Positions 1 to 9,327 of a DNA stretch of 64,000 bases are shown here, piece after piece. Position numbers and translations under genes: made by a program. Below the pieces are notes generated by a model, which worked only from the letters and a program-made list of their open reading frames with translations, was not told the origin of the DNA and did not search any database. Numbering within the stretch: the stretch's first letter is position 1; every line of letters starts with the position of its first letter. Origin of the DNA: DASPSM01 sp963800135 (GTDB lineage Bacteria > Planctomycetota > Planctomycetia > Planctomycetales > Planctomycetaceae); the NCBI GenBank assembly GCA_963800135.1, contig CAWCZR010000007.1:496001-560000 (forward strand), read 5' to 3'.

Positions 1-683
1 GCAGCATCGCCATCGTCAACGAGGCGGGCGATCTGGAGAAGGAGGACAACGCCTACGAGCGGCAGGACTTCTGGACCACGACGAAGAACAAGCAACTCAA
101 CTTCGTCCAGCACGTCAAAACGCTGCTCAAGATCAACGGACGCTGTGCCATCGTCGTGCCGGACAACGTGCTGTTCGAGGGCGGGGCCGGGGAAACGGTT
201 CGCCGCAATCTGCTGAAGCAGTGCGACGTGCATACGCTGCTGCGGCTGCCGACCGGCATCTTCTACGCCCAGGGCGTGAAGGCCAACGTGCTGTTCTTCG
301 ACGCCAAGCCCGCCCAGGAAAAGCCGTGGACGAAGAAGCTGTGGGTCTACGACCTGCGGACGAACATGCACTTCACCCAGAAGACGAACCCGCTCAAGCG
401 TGCCGACCTGGACGAGTTCGTGGAGTGCTACCGCCCCGGCAAGCGACACCTGCGCAAGCCGACCTGGGAGCCGACCAGACCGGAAGGCCGATGGCGGTCG
501 TTCGACTACGAAGAACTGATGAAGCGGGACAAGGTGAATCTCGACATCTTCTGGCTCAAGGACAAGAGCCTGGAGGACTCCGACGACCTGCCCGCCCCGG
601 ACGTGCTGGCCCAGGAGATCGCCGACGACCTGCAAACGGCCTTGGAGCAGTTCCCGGCGATTGCCGAGAAGGTGAAGGCATAA
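1..683 (+). CDS. hsdM: Type I restriction-modification methylase HsdM, C-terminal part (cut by window edge)
   Basis: The reading frame is open from the window edge and ends in TAA at 681-683. It encodes the last ~226 residues of an N6-adenine methylase subunit: a stretch ending IVVPDNVLFEGGAGETVR, then GIFYAQGVKANVLFF, and a tail with a DLRTN..FTQKTNPL segment that is typical of HsdM C-termini. In the family this subunit methylates adenine in the recognition site together with HsdS. The catalytic NPPF-type motif lies upstream, outside the window, so activity cannot be judged. No hsdS or hsdR follows; the next sequence is a WD40 fragment and a second copy of this gene's own 3' end. The family call is firm; intactness of the system is unknown. 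Confidence 0.86.
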   Translation, partial: SIAIVNEAGDLEKEDNAYERQDFWTTTKNKQLNFVQHVKTLLKINGRCAIVVPDNVLFEGGAGETVRRNLLKQCDVHTLLRLPTGIFYAQGVKANVLFFDAKPAQEKPWTKKLWVYDLRTNMHFTQKTNPLKRADLDEFVECYRPGKRHLRKPTWEPTRPEGRWRSFDYEELMKRDKVNLDIFWLKDKSLEDSDDLPAPDVLAQEIADDLQTALEQFPAIAEKVKA

Positions 684-687
684 GTGC

Positions 688-1026
688 ATGCATGCACCGG
701 CTGCCCTCATCCTCATTGTCAGCCTGTTTGCCCAGCAGGCACCTACCTTTAAGGGGCACACGGAAACTGTAAGCCGCGTGGCGTTCAGCAAAGATGGCAA
801 GCGGATTGTGAGCGGCAGCTTGGACCGGACTGCCAAAGTTTGGGACGCGACGAGTGGCCAGGAGATCGTCACCTTCAAAGGGCATTCAAATGCCGTGACT
901 GATGTCGCGTTCAGTCCCAACGGCAATCGTCCCCCGTATTCCGCTTCAAGCCGGCTGCCAAAACTCCGAACACCCGTGGCGATCTGTCGATTACCAAGGA
1001 CCTACAAGCGGGATTTACTTGCCTAA
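688..1026 (+). pseudogene. WD40-repeat protein fragment
   Basis: A 112-residue reading frame starts 5 bases after hsdM. It has a short hydrophobic start (AALILIVSLF) and about one and a half WD40 blades: FKGHTETVSRVAFSKDGK, then a second FKGH..VTDVAFSPNG. It then dissolves into non-homologous sequence (PPYSASSRLPKL onwards). A real WD40 propeller needs several blades, so this is a truncated remnant of a larger protein, such as the WD40 kinase family seen at 19-22 kb. It sits between the true hsdM end and a duplicated hsdM end, which suggests it arrived as a short inserted segment. Not expected to be functional. Confidence 0.6.
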
Positions 1027-1035
1027 CAAGGTACC

Positions 1036-1094
1036 GACGACCTAAAGGCAGGCCCGGGCGATTTCAGGTGATCGCCGACAAGCTGAAGGCCTAA
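1036..1094 (+). repeat. Second, degenerate copy of the hsdM 3' end
   Basis: These 59 bases align to the last 60 bases of hsdM (624-683). Both begin GACGACCT and end with a codon run reading I-A-(E/D)-K-(V/L)-K-A-stop. The copy has one internal frame change. It lies directly downstream of the WD40 scrap, so the scrap is bracketed by two versions of the same gene end. Seen directly; the mechanism is inference. Confidence 0.65.
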
Positions 1095-1834
1095 GAGTGT
1101 CGCCTTCTTCGGCGCTTTGGGCATCGACCCCCGAGTGCCAGAAACGGCCATCGTTCTAACCTAAAGCAGCGAAGCAGGTTCCAAGTTTGACCAAACGCGT
1201 GGAATTGGAGTTGGTCCAGGTCAGGAGCAAGGTCATTTCCACGACTTTGGTGAAGCTCTTGTTGGCGGCCGGACATTGTGTTCGAGGCGTCCGACCGAAC
1301 CAGAATGCCGCGCCGAACAAGATCAGATGTCCGATTTAATCGGTCGCTTTCGTCGATCGCAATCGCGACTTCGTGATGGGTTCCATGAGGCCGCAACCGT
1401 TTGGGCGTCACCCTGAACACGGTCGTTGCCCGATCTTCAAACTCAGTGGCTTTGTCCCCCGTCTCGCGTGGAACGGATGGAGACGAACGGTTGGGCCTCT
1501 GCACCTCCAAACCCGAAAACCTCCTTCCCGACGAGATTCCCGGAATTTGATTTCCTACATGAGAATCCCCGGAATGCGATGCTCTGGAATTCCGGGATTG
1601 TGTTCGGGGGTCGCGGGAAACCGGAAAAGGAACCTTTTTCGGGCTTCGTCCTTAGCTACCCGGGGGACGATGTCTGCACCGTTGATTGGGTGCACAGCAG
1701 TTTCCAGTTCCCCAGGGCCGCCTGGAATCGCGGTCGGCGACAGAAATTCGTTGCCTCACCGAGCCGACTGGCGTAGTCTCGGCATCGATGGCGTTGACGA
1801 GCGGCGTCCAAATACGGGATGAGGGAGACTCAGC
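1095..1834. other. 740 bases without a recognisable gene
   Basis: Open frames on both strands (such as 1091-1510 minus and 1373-1822 plus) give low-complexity, Arg/Pro-rich translations with no domain, signal or ribosome site that can be supported. The stretch is probably decayed sequence. A GAGGGAG ribosome-binding site near 1821 belongs to the next gene fragment. Confidence 0.5.
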
Positions 1835-1987
1835 ATGTCAACCACCCAACCACCGACGACAACGTCTGTGTATCCGGATCGAAGTCCAAGGCTGATGCTC
1901 CTCGGCACCTTTCAGATCTTACTCGGTTGCCCTGGCACTGATAGCGGTAGTAATGGTCGCCCTCAACTGGATGGGGCCGGTGGCTAG
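1835..1987 (+). pseudogene. N-terminal fragment of a multi-pass membrane protein (split gene, part 1)
   Basis: The ATG at 1835 is preceded by GAGGGAG. The product begins MSTTQPPTTTSVYPDRSPRL and enters a hydrophobic stretch (MLLGTFQILLGC). After that the membrane segment continues only in the +1-shifted frame (ALALIAVVMVALNW, about 1930-1980), so one base is missing or extra near 1930. The rest of the protein resumes at about 2855-2870, where codons for APQGQA precede MNQQMMIQ. Between the halves lies a thioredoxin-domain segment. I read parts 1 and 2 as one gene interrupted by about 860 bases. The linkage is inferred from the way the two halves fit as one membrane protein; an alignment was not run. 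Confidence 0.45.
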
Positions 1988-2569
1988 GACGCCGGGGTAG
2001 AGGAACTCTCGCCCCTCTTAGGAAAGGCCGCTCCGCCGATCGACCTGGAACGGCTCGACGGCAAACGCGTCAGGCTCGCGGACCATGGGGGCAAAGATGT
2101 AGTGATGCTCGATCTGTGGGCGACCTGGTGCGGTCCGTGCCGCGCGGAGCTGCCGCTCCTGGTGGACGTCGCCAAGGACTATAAGTCCAAGGGCGTGGCG
2201 TTCTACGCGATTAATCTGCGCGAATCGAAAACGGACATCGACGAATTCCTGAAGAAGCAAGAGCTCGATCTCGTGGTCGCCCTCGACAAGGACTCGAAGG
2301 TCGCAGATGCATACGGGGTCACCGGCATTCCAATGCTGTTGCTCGTGGACAAGCAGGGGATCGTCCAGGCGGTCCACGTAGGCTATGACCCGGACATCGA
2401 GAGTGTTCTGCACAAGGAGCTCGACGAGCTACTGGCGGGCAAGAACCTCGCCGCCGAGACGATCGCCAAGCATCAAGCGAAGAAACAAAAAAAGGAAATC
2501 GCCAGCCCGCGTCGGGACACCGACACCCACGACCTCACCGATCCGCGGAAGACAAAGGCGGTCCTTTAG
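1988..2569 (+). pseudogene. TlpA/ResA-like thioredoxin domain, lacking its own start
   Basis: The frame is open from 1988. It carries a TlpA-type lead-in (GKAAPPIDLERLDGKRV), the redox motif WATWCGPCRAELP, the cis-proline region GVTGIPMLLLVDKQG, and a helical C-terminus. In the family this fold reduces disulfides outside the cytoplasm. No start codon or signal peptide is in frame upstream (TAG at 1985-1987), so it could be expressed only as a fusion or from the in-frame GTG at 2102, which would lose the first strand. After the stop (2567-2569) the same frame stays open to 2764, with a protein-like translation. The segment sits inside a split membrane-protein gene and is probably a displaced gene piece. 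Confidence 0.6.
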
Positions 2570-2869
2570 GGTGTCTACGATCTGCGTCACAACGAAGCGT
2601 GTGTTCCTGTTGGAATCAGCAGAGGTTCGGCCGAGTTTTGGTTGAATCGTTTGGTCGCGGACGGAAACGACTGGGACGTCGTCGCCACCAGCCACGCGAA
2701 GCCGTTGCTGATTCCGCCGACAGCGGTGGCGGCGACAGCAGCCGCGATCCTAACAGCTGAGTGATGAGACAGGTCTGAACATCGAGGTGCGCCATTCCCG
2801 CCCGCGACGAGCAAGTAGCAACAAGAATACCAATTTACGCGCGATTCCTAAGCGCCGCAGGGCCAAGCG

Positions 2870-3707
2870 ATGAATCAGCAAATGATGATCCAGGCAATTG
2901 TTTTTTACGTCCCGTTGTCCGTGGCGTTCATCTGGCTGGGAATCGGTTTAGTCCGCGCCCGCGCTGGGCCTGGACCTTGACCGTCGTGTTGTCGTGGATT
3001 TGGCTGATCATCGGCGTGGTCGCGTTTGCCATGATTATGCTTTTCATGGGGCCGACGACATGGGCATCAATTGCAAAGCAAGGGGCGATCCCGCCAGAAG
3101 TGATCATGGTAATGCGCATCGTCACCGGTGCGGTCCTGGCCTGCCTCTATATTCTGCTTCCGGGCGTATTTCTCGTCCTCTGTCACCGCGAGTCCGTCCG
3201 TGCAACCTGTCAGAGGCGAGATCCGAATATCCGCTGGACCGACCGCTGTCCCATGCCGGTGCTCGCCCTGAGCATCATCCTCGCATTGTCAATCCTTTCG
3301 ATGTCTTCGCTGGTGGCCTACCGTTGCGTGATTCCGCTGTTCGGGGTCTTCATCTCCGGGGCGGCGGGCGGCATTGTGATCCTGTTGATGGCGTTGGTGC
3401 TGGCATATCTTGCGTGGGGAACTTATCGGTTGCAGATGGCCGCTTGGTGGGGAACGCTGCTGCTTTCGATCGCGGGAACCTTGAGTGTGGTGGTCACTTT
3501 TTCGCGGACTGATCTGATGGAGATGTACAGGAAGATGGGGACGCCAGCGGACCAGTTGGAGATGATGCAGAAGATGGGCTTGGCCGAATCGATGTCTCGC
3601 TGGGGACCGTGGATGTACTTAATGGGCGGGGCCGGGTGGCTGGGCTATCTGCTGGACGTTGCCGTTACTTTGTCCGCAGCGGTGAGGGAACAACCGGGAC
3701 ATCATGA
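2870..3707 (+). pseudogene. Multi-pass membrane protein (split gene, part 2), frame-broken
   Basis: The sequence runs from ATG 2870 (MNQQMMIQAIVFYVPLSVAF) through about five hydrophobic segments, including TLTVVLSWIWLIIGVVAFAM and VLALSIILALSILSMSSLV. A one-base loss near 2961 turns codons for R-A-R-R-W-A-W-T into a premature stop; the frame is right again from 2964. A second slip near 3660 is likely, because another frame then reads RYFVRSGEGTTGTS with a stop at 3705-3707, about 60 bases before the next gene. No enzymatic motif is visible and the function is unknown. Its N-terminus is the fragment at 1835. Confidence 0.5.
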
Positions 3708-3768
3708 CGAAACGAGGTCAGGCTGCGTTTTTCGGGATGCTTCCTCCAAGAAGGGCCCGGAGGTGGTA

Positions 3769-5335
3769 ATGTTGGATTGGATGGAACGGTTGTTCTCCTC
3801 GGCGGCGACGAGTCGAAGGCGACGGCCGCGGATCCGCAGTTGGTGTTTCACCTTCGCCAGGAGATGAACGAATGCGAATCGATCTATCGGGCCGTGCCCA
3901 TCTTTGCCGCAAGACGTGTCCTGAAAAGATCGAAGGCGATCCGGACAAGTTCTGCGAGCTGATGATCGATCTGCATCGCGGCTTGTTGATCAAGCTGTTC
4001 GTCGAAGTCTCCGATTGCGAGCGGTGCTGGCATCCGGCCGAGGCCGAGGTGGCCCGCGAGCTGTTGAATCACGTGTGGGGTGCCGACCTGGACCGCGACC
4101 AGTTGCCCGACGTGCTTCACAACGTGGCGGAGCTCGATAAAACGCTCACGTGGGAGAGCGTTTTGGGACCGTTCGTCCGCATCCCGGCACTCGCCGAACA
4201 GGCCGCCGAACTCAACACGTGCGTGATGCGGATTGCCAACTTGATCGTGAAGGCCGATTCACACGTGCTTCCCACCGAGGCGGCCCGCCTGCGCTCCCTG
4301 CAAGCCACGCTCGAAAAAATCCTCCGCGTGAGCGATCCGGGGGCGGGGACGGCGGCTCCGCACATCGCACAGGCCGCACAGCAGGTCGCGCAGCTACCGC
4401 CGCCGCGGCCGCAGGACGAGTGCCCCACCGAATCGGGCCGCCCGGCGACGGCGGACTCTGCCCAAAAGCCCAGTGAGCCCCAAAAATCGCCGCACGAATT
4501 ATTCAACGAAGCGGCCGACGAGCTCAACCATTTGATCGGCCTGAAGGAGATCAAGCGCGAGATCAAGAACCTGGTGAATTTCTTGAAGGTGCAAAAGGAG
4601 CGGCAAACACACGAGTTGCCGCGGACCGAGATTAGCCTGCACATGCTGTTCTTGGGCAATCCGGGGACGGGCAAGACGACGGTCGCCCGCATCCTCGCGC
4701 GGATTTTCGCGGGGCTCGGCATTCTGAAAGGCGGGCACACGGTCGAGACCGACCGGGCCGGCCTCGTGGCGGAGTACGCGGGCCAGACCGGTCCCAAGGT
4801 CAACAAGCGCGTGGACCAAGCGCTCGACGGCCTGCTCTTCATCGACGAGGCCTACAGCCTGATCGCGGAGAGCGGCGACGACCCGTTCGGCAACGAGGCG
4901 GTCCAGGTACTGCTCAAGCGGATGGAGGACGACCGCCAGCGGCTCGTCGTGGTGCTGGCCGGCTATCCGCGGCTGATGGACCGCATGATCGACTCGAACC
5001 CCGGCCTGCGTTCGCGGTTTCAGTGCGCCTTCAACTTCGCCGACTACGACGCGGACGAGCTGGTGCAGATCTTCGAGAGCCTGTGCGCGCGGGCTCAATA
5101 CGAATTGACCGACCTCGCGCGGGTCAAGCTGCGAACGGTGTTCCAGACGCTGGTCGCGGGCCGCGACGAGTATTTCGGAAACGGCCGCCTGGCCCGCAAC
5201 CTGTTCGAATGGGTGGTGGGCCGCCTGGCAAACCGAATCGTCAGGATCGCCCCCATCACGCGGACCCTGCTCACCACGTTCGAGCCCGAGGACATCCTGC
5301 TCGAAGACGCGACCCCACCCGAGCGGGCGAAGTAA
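3769..5335 (+). CDS. CbxX/SpoVK-type AAA+ ATPase (two frame breaks near its start)
   Basis: The best start is ATG 3769 (MLDWMERLFS), preceded by GGAGG. The N-terminal domain then needs frame changes near 3810 (into ADPQLVFHLRQEMNECESIY) and near 3915 (into CPEKIEGDPDKFCELMIDL). From 3920 the frame is clean to 5335. The helical N-terminal region (~200 residues) and a Pro/Ala linker lead to a single AAA+ domain. It has LIGLKEIKREIKNLV, Walker A GNPGTGKTT (about 4656-4682), Walker B LLFIDEA (about 4831-4851), the AGY sensor-1 region, and an arginine-finger region NPGLRSRF. CbxX-like ATPases remodel protein complexes; the substrate is not predictable here. The fold is certain; the intact start is not. 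Confidence 0.8.
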
Positions 5336-5688
5336 CGCCGTGTGGTCCTGAATCGATTCCGGTGCTCCTTAATGGCGTCCTCCGCATCAAAGGACCGATA
5401 AGTGCCGCAGTGAAGGGCACCGGAAACGCGTCCGTACTTCGGCGCACTGTTCCGAGTGCCGGATTGCCATACGTTTTGGCGGAATCAGGTCTCGGGCCGC
5501 TAGATCGGATCACACGCCCGAAAACCGCGACAGAAAACGAACGCTTTCTCGCAAGGTTTCACGCTAGACAGTAAACCGGGCACCATCCCCGTGCCCGCAG
5601 GCCGGGCCCAAAGCTCACACCCGGTTCCGGCCGTAAACAGGATCAGTCGTGGCCCGGCTCGTGGCATTTGCTTACGGGAAGTTCGCCG
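5336..5688. other. Non-coding, no feature recognised
   Basis: I see no reading frame with a ribosome site or familiar domain. The stretch lies between the convergent ATPase gene and a small minus-strand gene. Nothing resembling a strong terminator is obvious. Confidence 0.4.
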
Positions 5689-5699
5689 TCAGCGTGGCG
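5681..5699. repeat. 19-base copy of the LamG gene's 3' end
   Basis: Bases 5681-5699 are identical to 5992-6010. On the minus strand both encode A-T-L-T-A-N, the last residues of the LamG protein. Two copies of a gene end about 310 bases apart echo the duplicated hsdM end in the first kilobase. Confidence 0.6.
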
Positions 5700-5889
5700 G
5701 GTCGCGTCGAGGAAAAAGCCCGCGCCCCCTCGTACTTATGCCACCCAGCATGGCCAATAGCACGCAAGGGCCGTAGGGATACTGCCGCTTCCCGCTGCCA
5801 TCCTCAGCGAAGCGGACGTTGGCCGCCCCGATCATTAGTCCGAATGCAGCCCCGATGAAAAGCCCACCGATGAACTGATTCCATTTCAC
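5689..5889 (-). CDS. Small membrane protein, 66 residues
   Basis: This is a GTG start (5889-5887) with AAGGAGAG about 7 bases upstream. The product begins with KWNQFIGG and a hydrophobic segment (LFIGAAFGLMIGAANV), and has a second weaker one (CVLLAMLGG), so one or two membrane spans are likely. No family was recognised. It is downstream of, and on the same strand as, the LamG gene. Its last codons overlap a 19-base copy of that gene's 3' end, so the real C-terminus may have been altered by the duplication. Confidence 0.4.
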   Translation of the reverse strand: MKWNQFIGGLFIGAAFGLMIGAANVRFAEDGSGKRQYPYGPCVLLAMLGGISTRGRGLFPRRDPPR

Positions 5890-5985
5890 CTGAACTCTCC
5901 TTCTTGGATGCGGCATTCTTCTGCACGTCTTTCGGCGTCGTTTCGCGCCAAGGCGACGCACTACAACTTGCGGAGCACACGTTGT

Positions 5986-6876
5986 CTACGAGTTCGCCGT
6001 CAGCGTGGCGAGCCGGTGGTTTGTCAGGATCTCCGAGGCCGTGAGACAGCGAGGATAGATTGCGACCTCGTCTAGTCCCCCGATCAAGAAGCTCTTGAGA
6101 TCGCGACAGCCCAGCCGCAGGGGCGCCCCTCCGTGTCGGGGCGTGACATGGTACGAGCGATAGAGTGTCGGCGGATGGGGTGGTCCGGTTTTCAGCAGAC
6201 CGTCGCGAAAGATCTGTACGCCCGCGTTTCTGCCGGGCGGTTGGTACACAGCCACAACGTTGATCCATCTGCCCGGCGTGATCGGTTCCTCGAAATAGGC
6301 TCCGGCTCCTTCCTTCCCTTCTGAATTCCAAATGTAAGCGGAGATTCGGTTCGGACGGCTTGAGTCTTTCTGGTAAAAGCGAAAGCCCCATTCGAAGGCC
6401 CCGGTCTCGCCTTTGCCGAGCCAGTAGATGTATTCCGCGTTGCGCTCACGCGGGAAATTGAGTTGGTCGGGGCGCATCCAGGCTTGCACGGTCAATCCGG
6501 TGGCGCCGATGCTGAAAGCGCTGCTATTGGGAATCTCGACGTAGGATCTGCCGTCGAGGCCGATAGCCGGGTTTGCGTCACGCCGGACCGCTCCGGGCTC
6601 GCTGAATGTGAGTGATCCATGGTAGGTGCCGTTGTTCGCATGGCCGGACGAATCAAAGGCGGTGGGCCCGTTCGTCTCGCTCAAGCGCCAGTACCCAACC
6701 GGTCGGAGCGAACACACATGCTGGCTGTAGGGCGAGTTAGCGACCGGCGCTTGTCGCGGCCGACCTCCTGCCGCAATTGCCGCGTGGCTCGTCAGGGCGA
6801 TGCTCGCAAGGCCAGCGCCGCCCGCCAGTTTCAACCACTCGCGTCGATTTAGATCCGAGGTGATCATGAGTCGCAC
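5986..6876 (-). CDS. Secreted LamG-domain protein with twin-arginine-like leader
   Basis: The product is 296 residues. The leader NRREWLKLAGGAGLASIAL resembles a Tat signal (RR followed by a hydrophobic core). The mature part is a concanavalin-like LamG fold: PVGYWRLSETNGPTAFDSSGHANNGTY is the classic opening of Laminin_G_3 domains in planctomycetes, and EWGFRFYQ, WINVVAVYQP and LIGGLDEVAIYPRCLTASEIL complete the jelly roll. Such domains bind sugars or protein surfaces outside the cell. GTG 6876 and ATG 6867 are both possible starts. The final codons are duplicated at 5681-5699. Confidence 0.8.
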   Translation of the reverse strand: MRLMITSDLNRREWLKLAGGAGLASIALTSHAAIAAGGRPRQAPVANSPYSQHVCSLRPVGYWRLSETNGPTAFDSSGHANNGTYHGSLTFSEPGAVRRDANPAIGLDGRSYVEIPNSSAFSIGATGLTVQAWMRPDQLNFPRERNAEYIYWLGKGETGAFEWGFRFYQKDSSRPNRISAYIWNSEGKEGAGAYFEEPITPGRWINVVAVYQPPGRNAGVQIFRDGLLKTGPPHPPTLYRSYHVTPRHGGAPLRLGCRDLKSFLIGGLDEVAIYPRCLTASEILTNHRLATLTANS

Positions 6877-7039
6877 TTTCTGGACTTTTTGGTCCGTTTG
6901 AATTTGCTACGCTGACGACGGATTGGCAACTACGGCCACGCCTCGGCCGCGTGAACAAAGCATTGCGAGTCGTTCAACTTGGCTCTTGGGGAACCGGAGG
7001 ACTGTGGAAGCATTGAATCGGCGAACGGTCGGCGCGCTG

Positions 7040-9270
7040 TTAATGGTGTCGATTCGCGGTCGCCTTTTGTGCGGGTTCGGAACGTCCCCGGTTGGACGCC
7101 AGCGGCACAAATTTCGGGTTGGCCAATCGCTGATCCGGAGTTTCCTTGATGGCGCGTTGGCTGAGTTCGGTCGTGGACACGGGACGACGCGGGACGACCG
7201 GCGGCGTGCGGTCGAGCTGCCTGACCGGTGTTTCCGCGGTCGAGCGACGAACTACCACACGACCACCCTGGATGACTGGGGAGTCTGGCTGCGCGATCTT
7301 TGACTCCCCTTTGCCCTCGCTGAGTTTGGACTCGCTTCTCTGCTCGCCGACCTTGGACTCCACGCGGTTGTCGGTAGGGTCCTCTGCGCCTCGCATGCTG
7401 TGCATGTACAAATCTGCCGGTCTTTTGTCGCCCTGATTCGGCTCATGTCGCGCGAGCGTCGCTTCGACCTCGGAGCGTCTGCTGGCCGCTCTCTGCCAGC
7501 GGTGGACCGATCGTTCGATCTCGCCGTGCTCGGCCGTGCTCACGTTCTCGAACCGCACCGACGTCGGACCGGTGCGAGCGACGAATTTGCCCAACGGCAG
7601 CGCCAACGGCTCGGAGTTTTCCCGGGGGCGCCAGTGGTGAGCCCGGGAGTCGTCAAGCGTATGCGGCGGACGCAACGTCTCGTCGCTGCGCAGCGCGCGG
7701 AAATCGCCAACGAGCTTCTCGTGCCAGCCAAGGTCCCTGTGATTGGCCCAGCTGGCAAAAGCGAAGCACGGGTCGTAGCCCAGGCTGCTCATGTGAAACG
7801 CAAACCAGGGGAAGATCCCGGCCTGCGCAGTTCTCTCCGTAATAGTCGCCGAAGCAATAGCAGCCGCATGGCGCGTTGACGAACAGGCAATCAGTCAGCA
7901 GATCGGTATTGAGCACGACTCTGGGCGTGTAGGTAAATCCCCACCCGTGAAAGCGGCGTCGGAAGGAGACCGGCGCAAACAACACGCCGCGCTGGCCGAG
8001 TTCGTAGTCCCAATAGCCGTCCACGAAGACATGGCCAGCCGGAGTCCAAACGTAGTGCGCGGGAATCCAAACCCATCCGCGCTGGATCGGCGACCATTGG
8101 CCGGCGAGCCACAAGAAGCGACCGTGCCTGTAAATCCACGTGCCCGGAATCCAAATGCAGTCCGCGGTCGGCGGATCTCCGACGGGCCCCGATTCGAGCG
8201 AAGGCGGTGGCTGGGGGACGAAGGGAGAACCGCTCGCTGCGGTCGCGGTCGGATTGGTCGGTACCGGATTCGCGACGCCCTCGTTTGGCACATTCGCCGC
8301 AGGATCGACGCTGGCAATGCTTGTGGCTGCGGGATTGGGCGCCGTGCCAGGAAATGTTGTGCCCGGAAGTGGGGTGGGCGTCGTCGGATTTGGTCCAGGG
8401 ACTGCTCCTAGGATGGTCGGGCCGCCTGCCACCGCCACTGGGGCGGCGGTCGAGCCCGCTGGGATGGCCGGAGATGCGGCCGGAGGTGGGAAAACCACGC
8501 TCGGATCAGTTCCCGGAACACTCGTCGGATTCGGCTGAATTGCCGGAGATGTGGCCGCGGGTGGAAAAACCACGGACGGGATCCGTTCCCGGGGCGTTCG
8601 TCGGATTGGCGATCGGCGTCGCTCCGCCGAGGCCCGTCGGATTCGAGGTTGGGGTGATCGCCGAGGCGGCAGCCGGATTGGTCGGCGCGGCCGCGAAAGG
8701 ACTCACCAGACCATTTCCGCCCATTTGCTTGCTGAAAGATGCCAGGGCCGCGGCCGTTCCGCTGCGATTCCAGAATCCCGAAACCCATTGGTAGCCTGTT
8801 CCGTTCTGCATCCAATAGCCCGGCACCCAAGCGAGGCCGGGGGGGACCACACGCCAGATCCCGCTGGTCCAGACGAACTTCTGCTGCATGGCCTCCCAAC
8901 TCCAGTACCCCGGAATCCATTGAACGTCATTCCCGACCGGTTTCATGCTGGGGGGCATTTCCTCGATCGGTGCGGGAGGTTGTTGGGAAATGACGGGGTT
9001 CGGGATCGGGTTGAACAGGACAGGTTGGCCGAACGCTTCGTGCACCGCGCCTTGCATCAACACTTGGAGGTTCGGGTCGGCCTGCGAAACGTTCGCTGCC
9101 GCTGGCGGGTTCTGGTTTGCAGGCGACGTGCCGGCGACAGTTCCGGGTGATGCGGGTTGCTGAGCGATCAAGAGCCGCTGGGCTCCGCACGTGACCCCGA
9201 CAAGTGTGAGGATCACGGTCGCGAGCCAACTCGTCACAACGATCGGTGTGGGCAACTGAGTGGACTTCAT
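7040..9270 (-). CDS. Secreted WXXGXW-repeat protein (two frame breaks)
   Basis: A signal peptide (MKSTQLPTPIVVTSWLATVI) is followed by a Pro/Asn-rich region. Two blocks of aromatic repeats follow: WIPGYWSWEA..WTSGIW..WVPGYW..WVSGFW, and after a long Pro/Thr linker WIPGTW..WLAGQW..WIPAHYVW..VFVDGYWDY. This matches the WXXGXW family of exported proteins. A basic, charged C-terminal tail (~200 residues) ends at 7040. Two one-base breaks are needed: near 8580, where GTDP(S)VVFPP motifs repeat in phase only after removing one C, and near 7835, where the second frame reads IFPWFAFHMSSLGYDP. A structural or cell-surface role is the usual guess; the biochemical function is unknown. The leader GGAACGACCCATGAA resembles that of the next upstream gene. 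Confidence 0.72.
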
Positions 9271-9327
9271 GGGTCGTTCCTCTTCTTTTCAGTGCGACAA
9301 ATTGGCAAGCATCGCCGCCGGGCATTG

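Noticed and set aside
1091..1510. 139-codon minus-strand frame
   Set aside because: No recognisable domain, no ribosome site, and it begins inside sequence that looks decayed.
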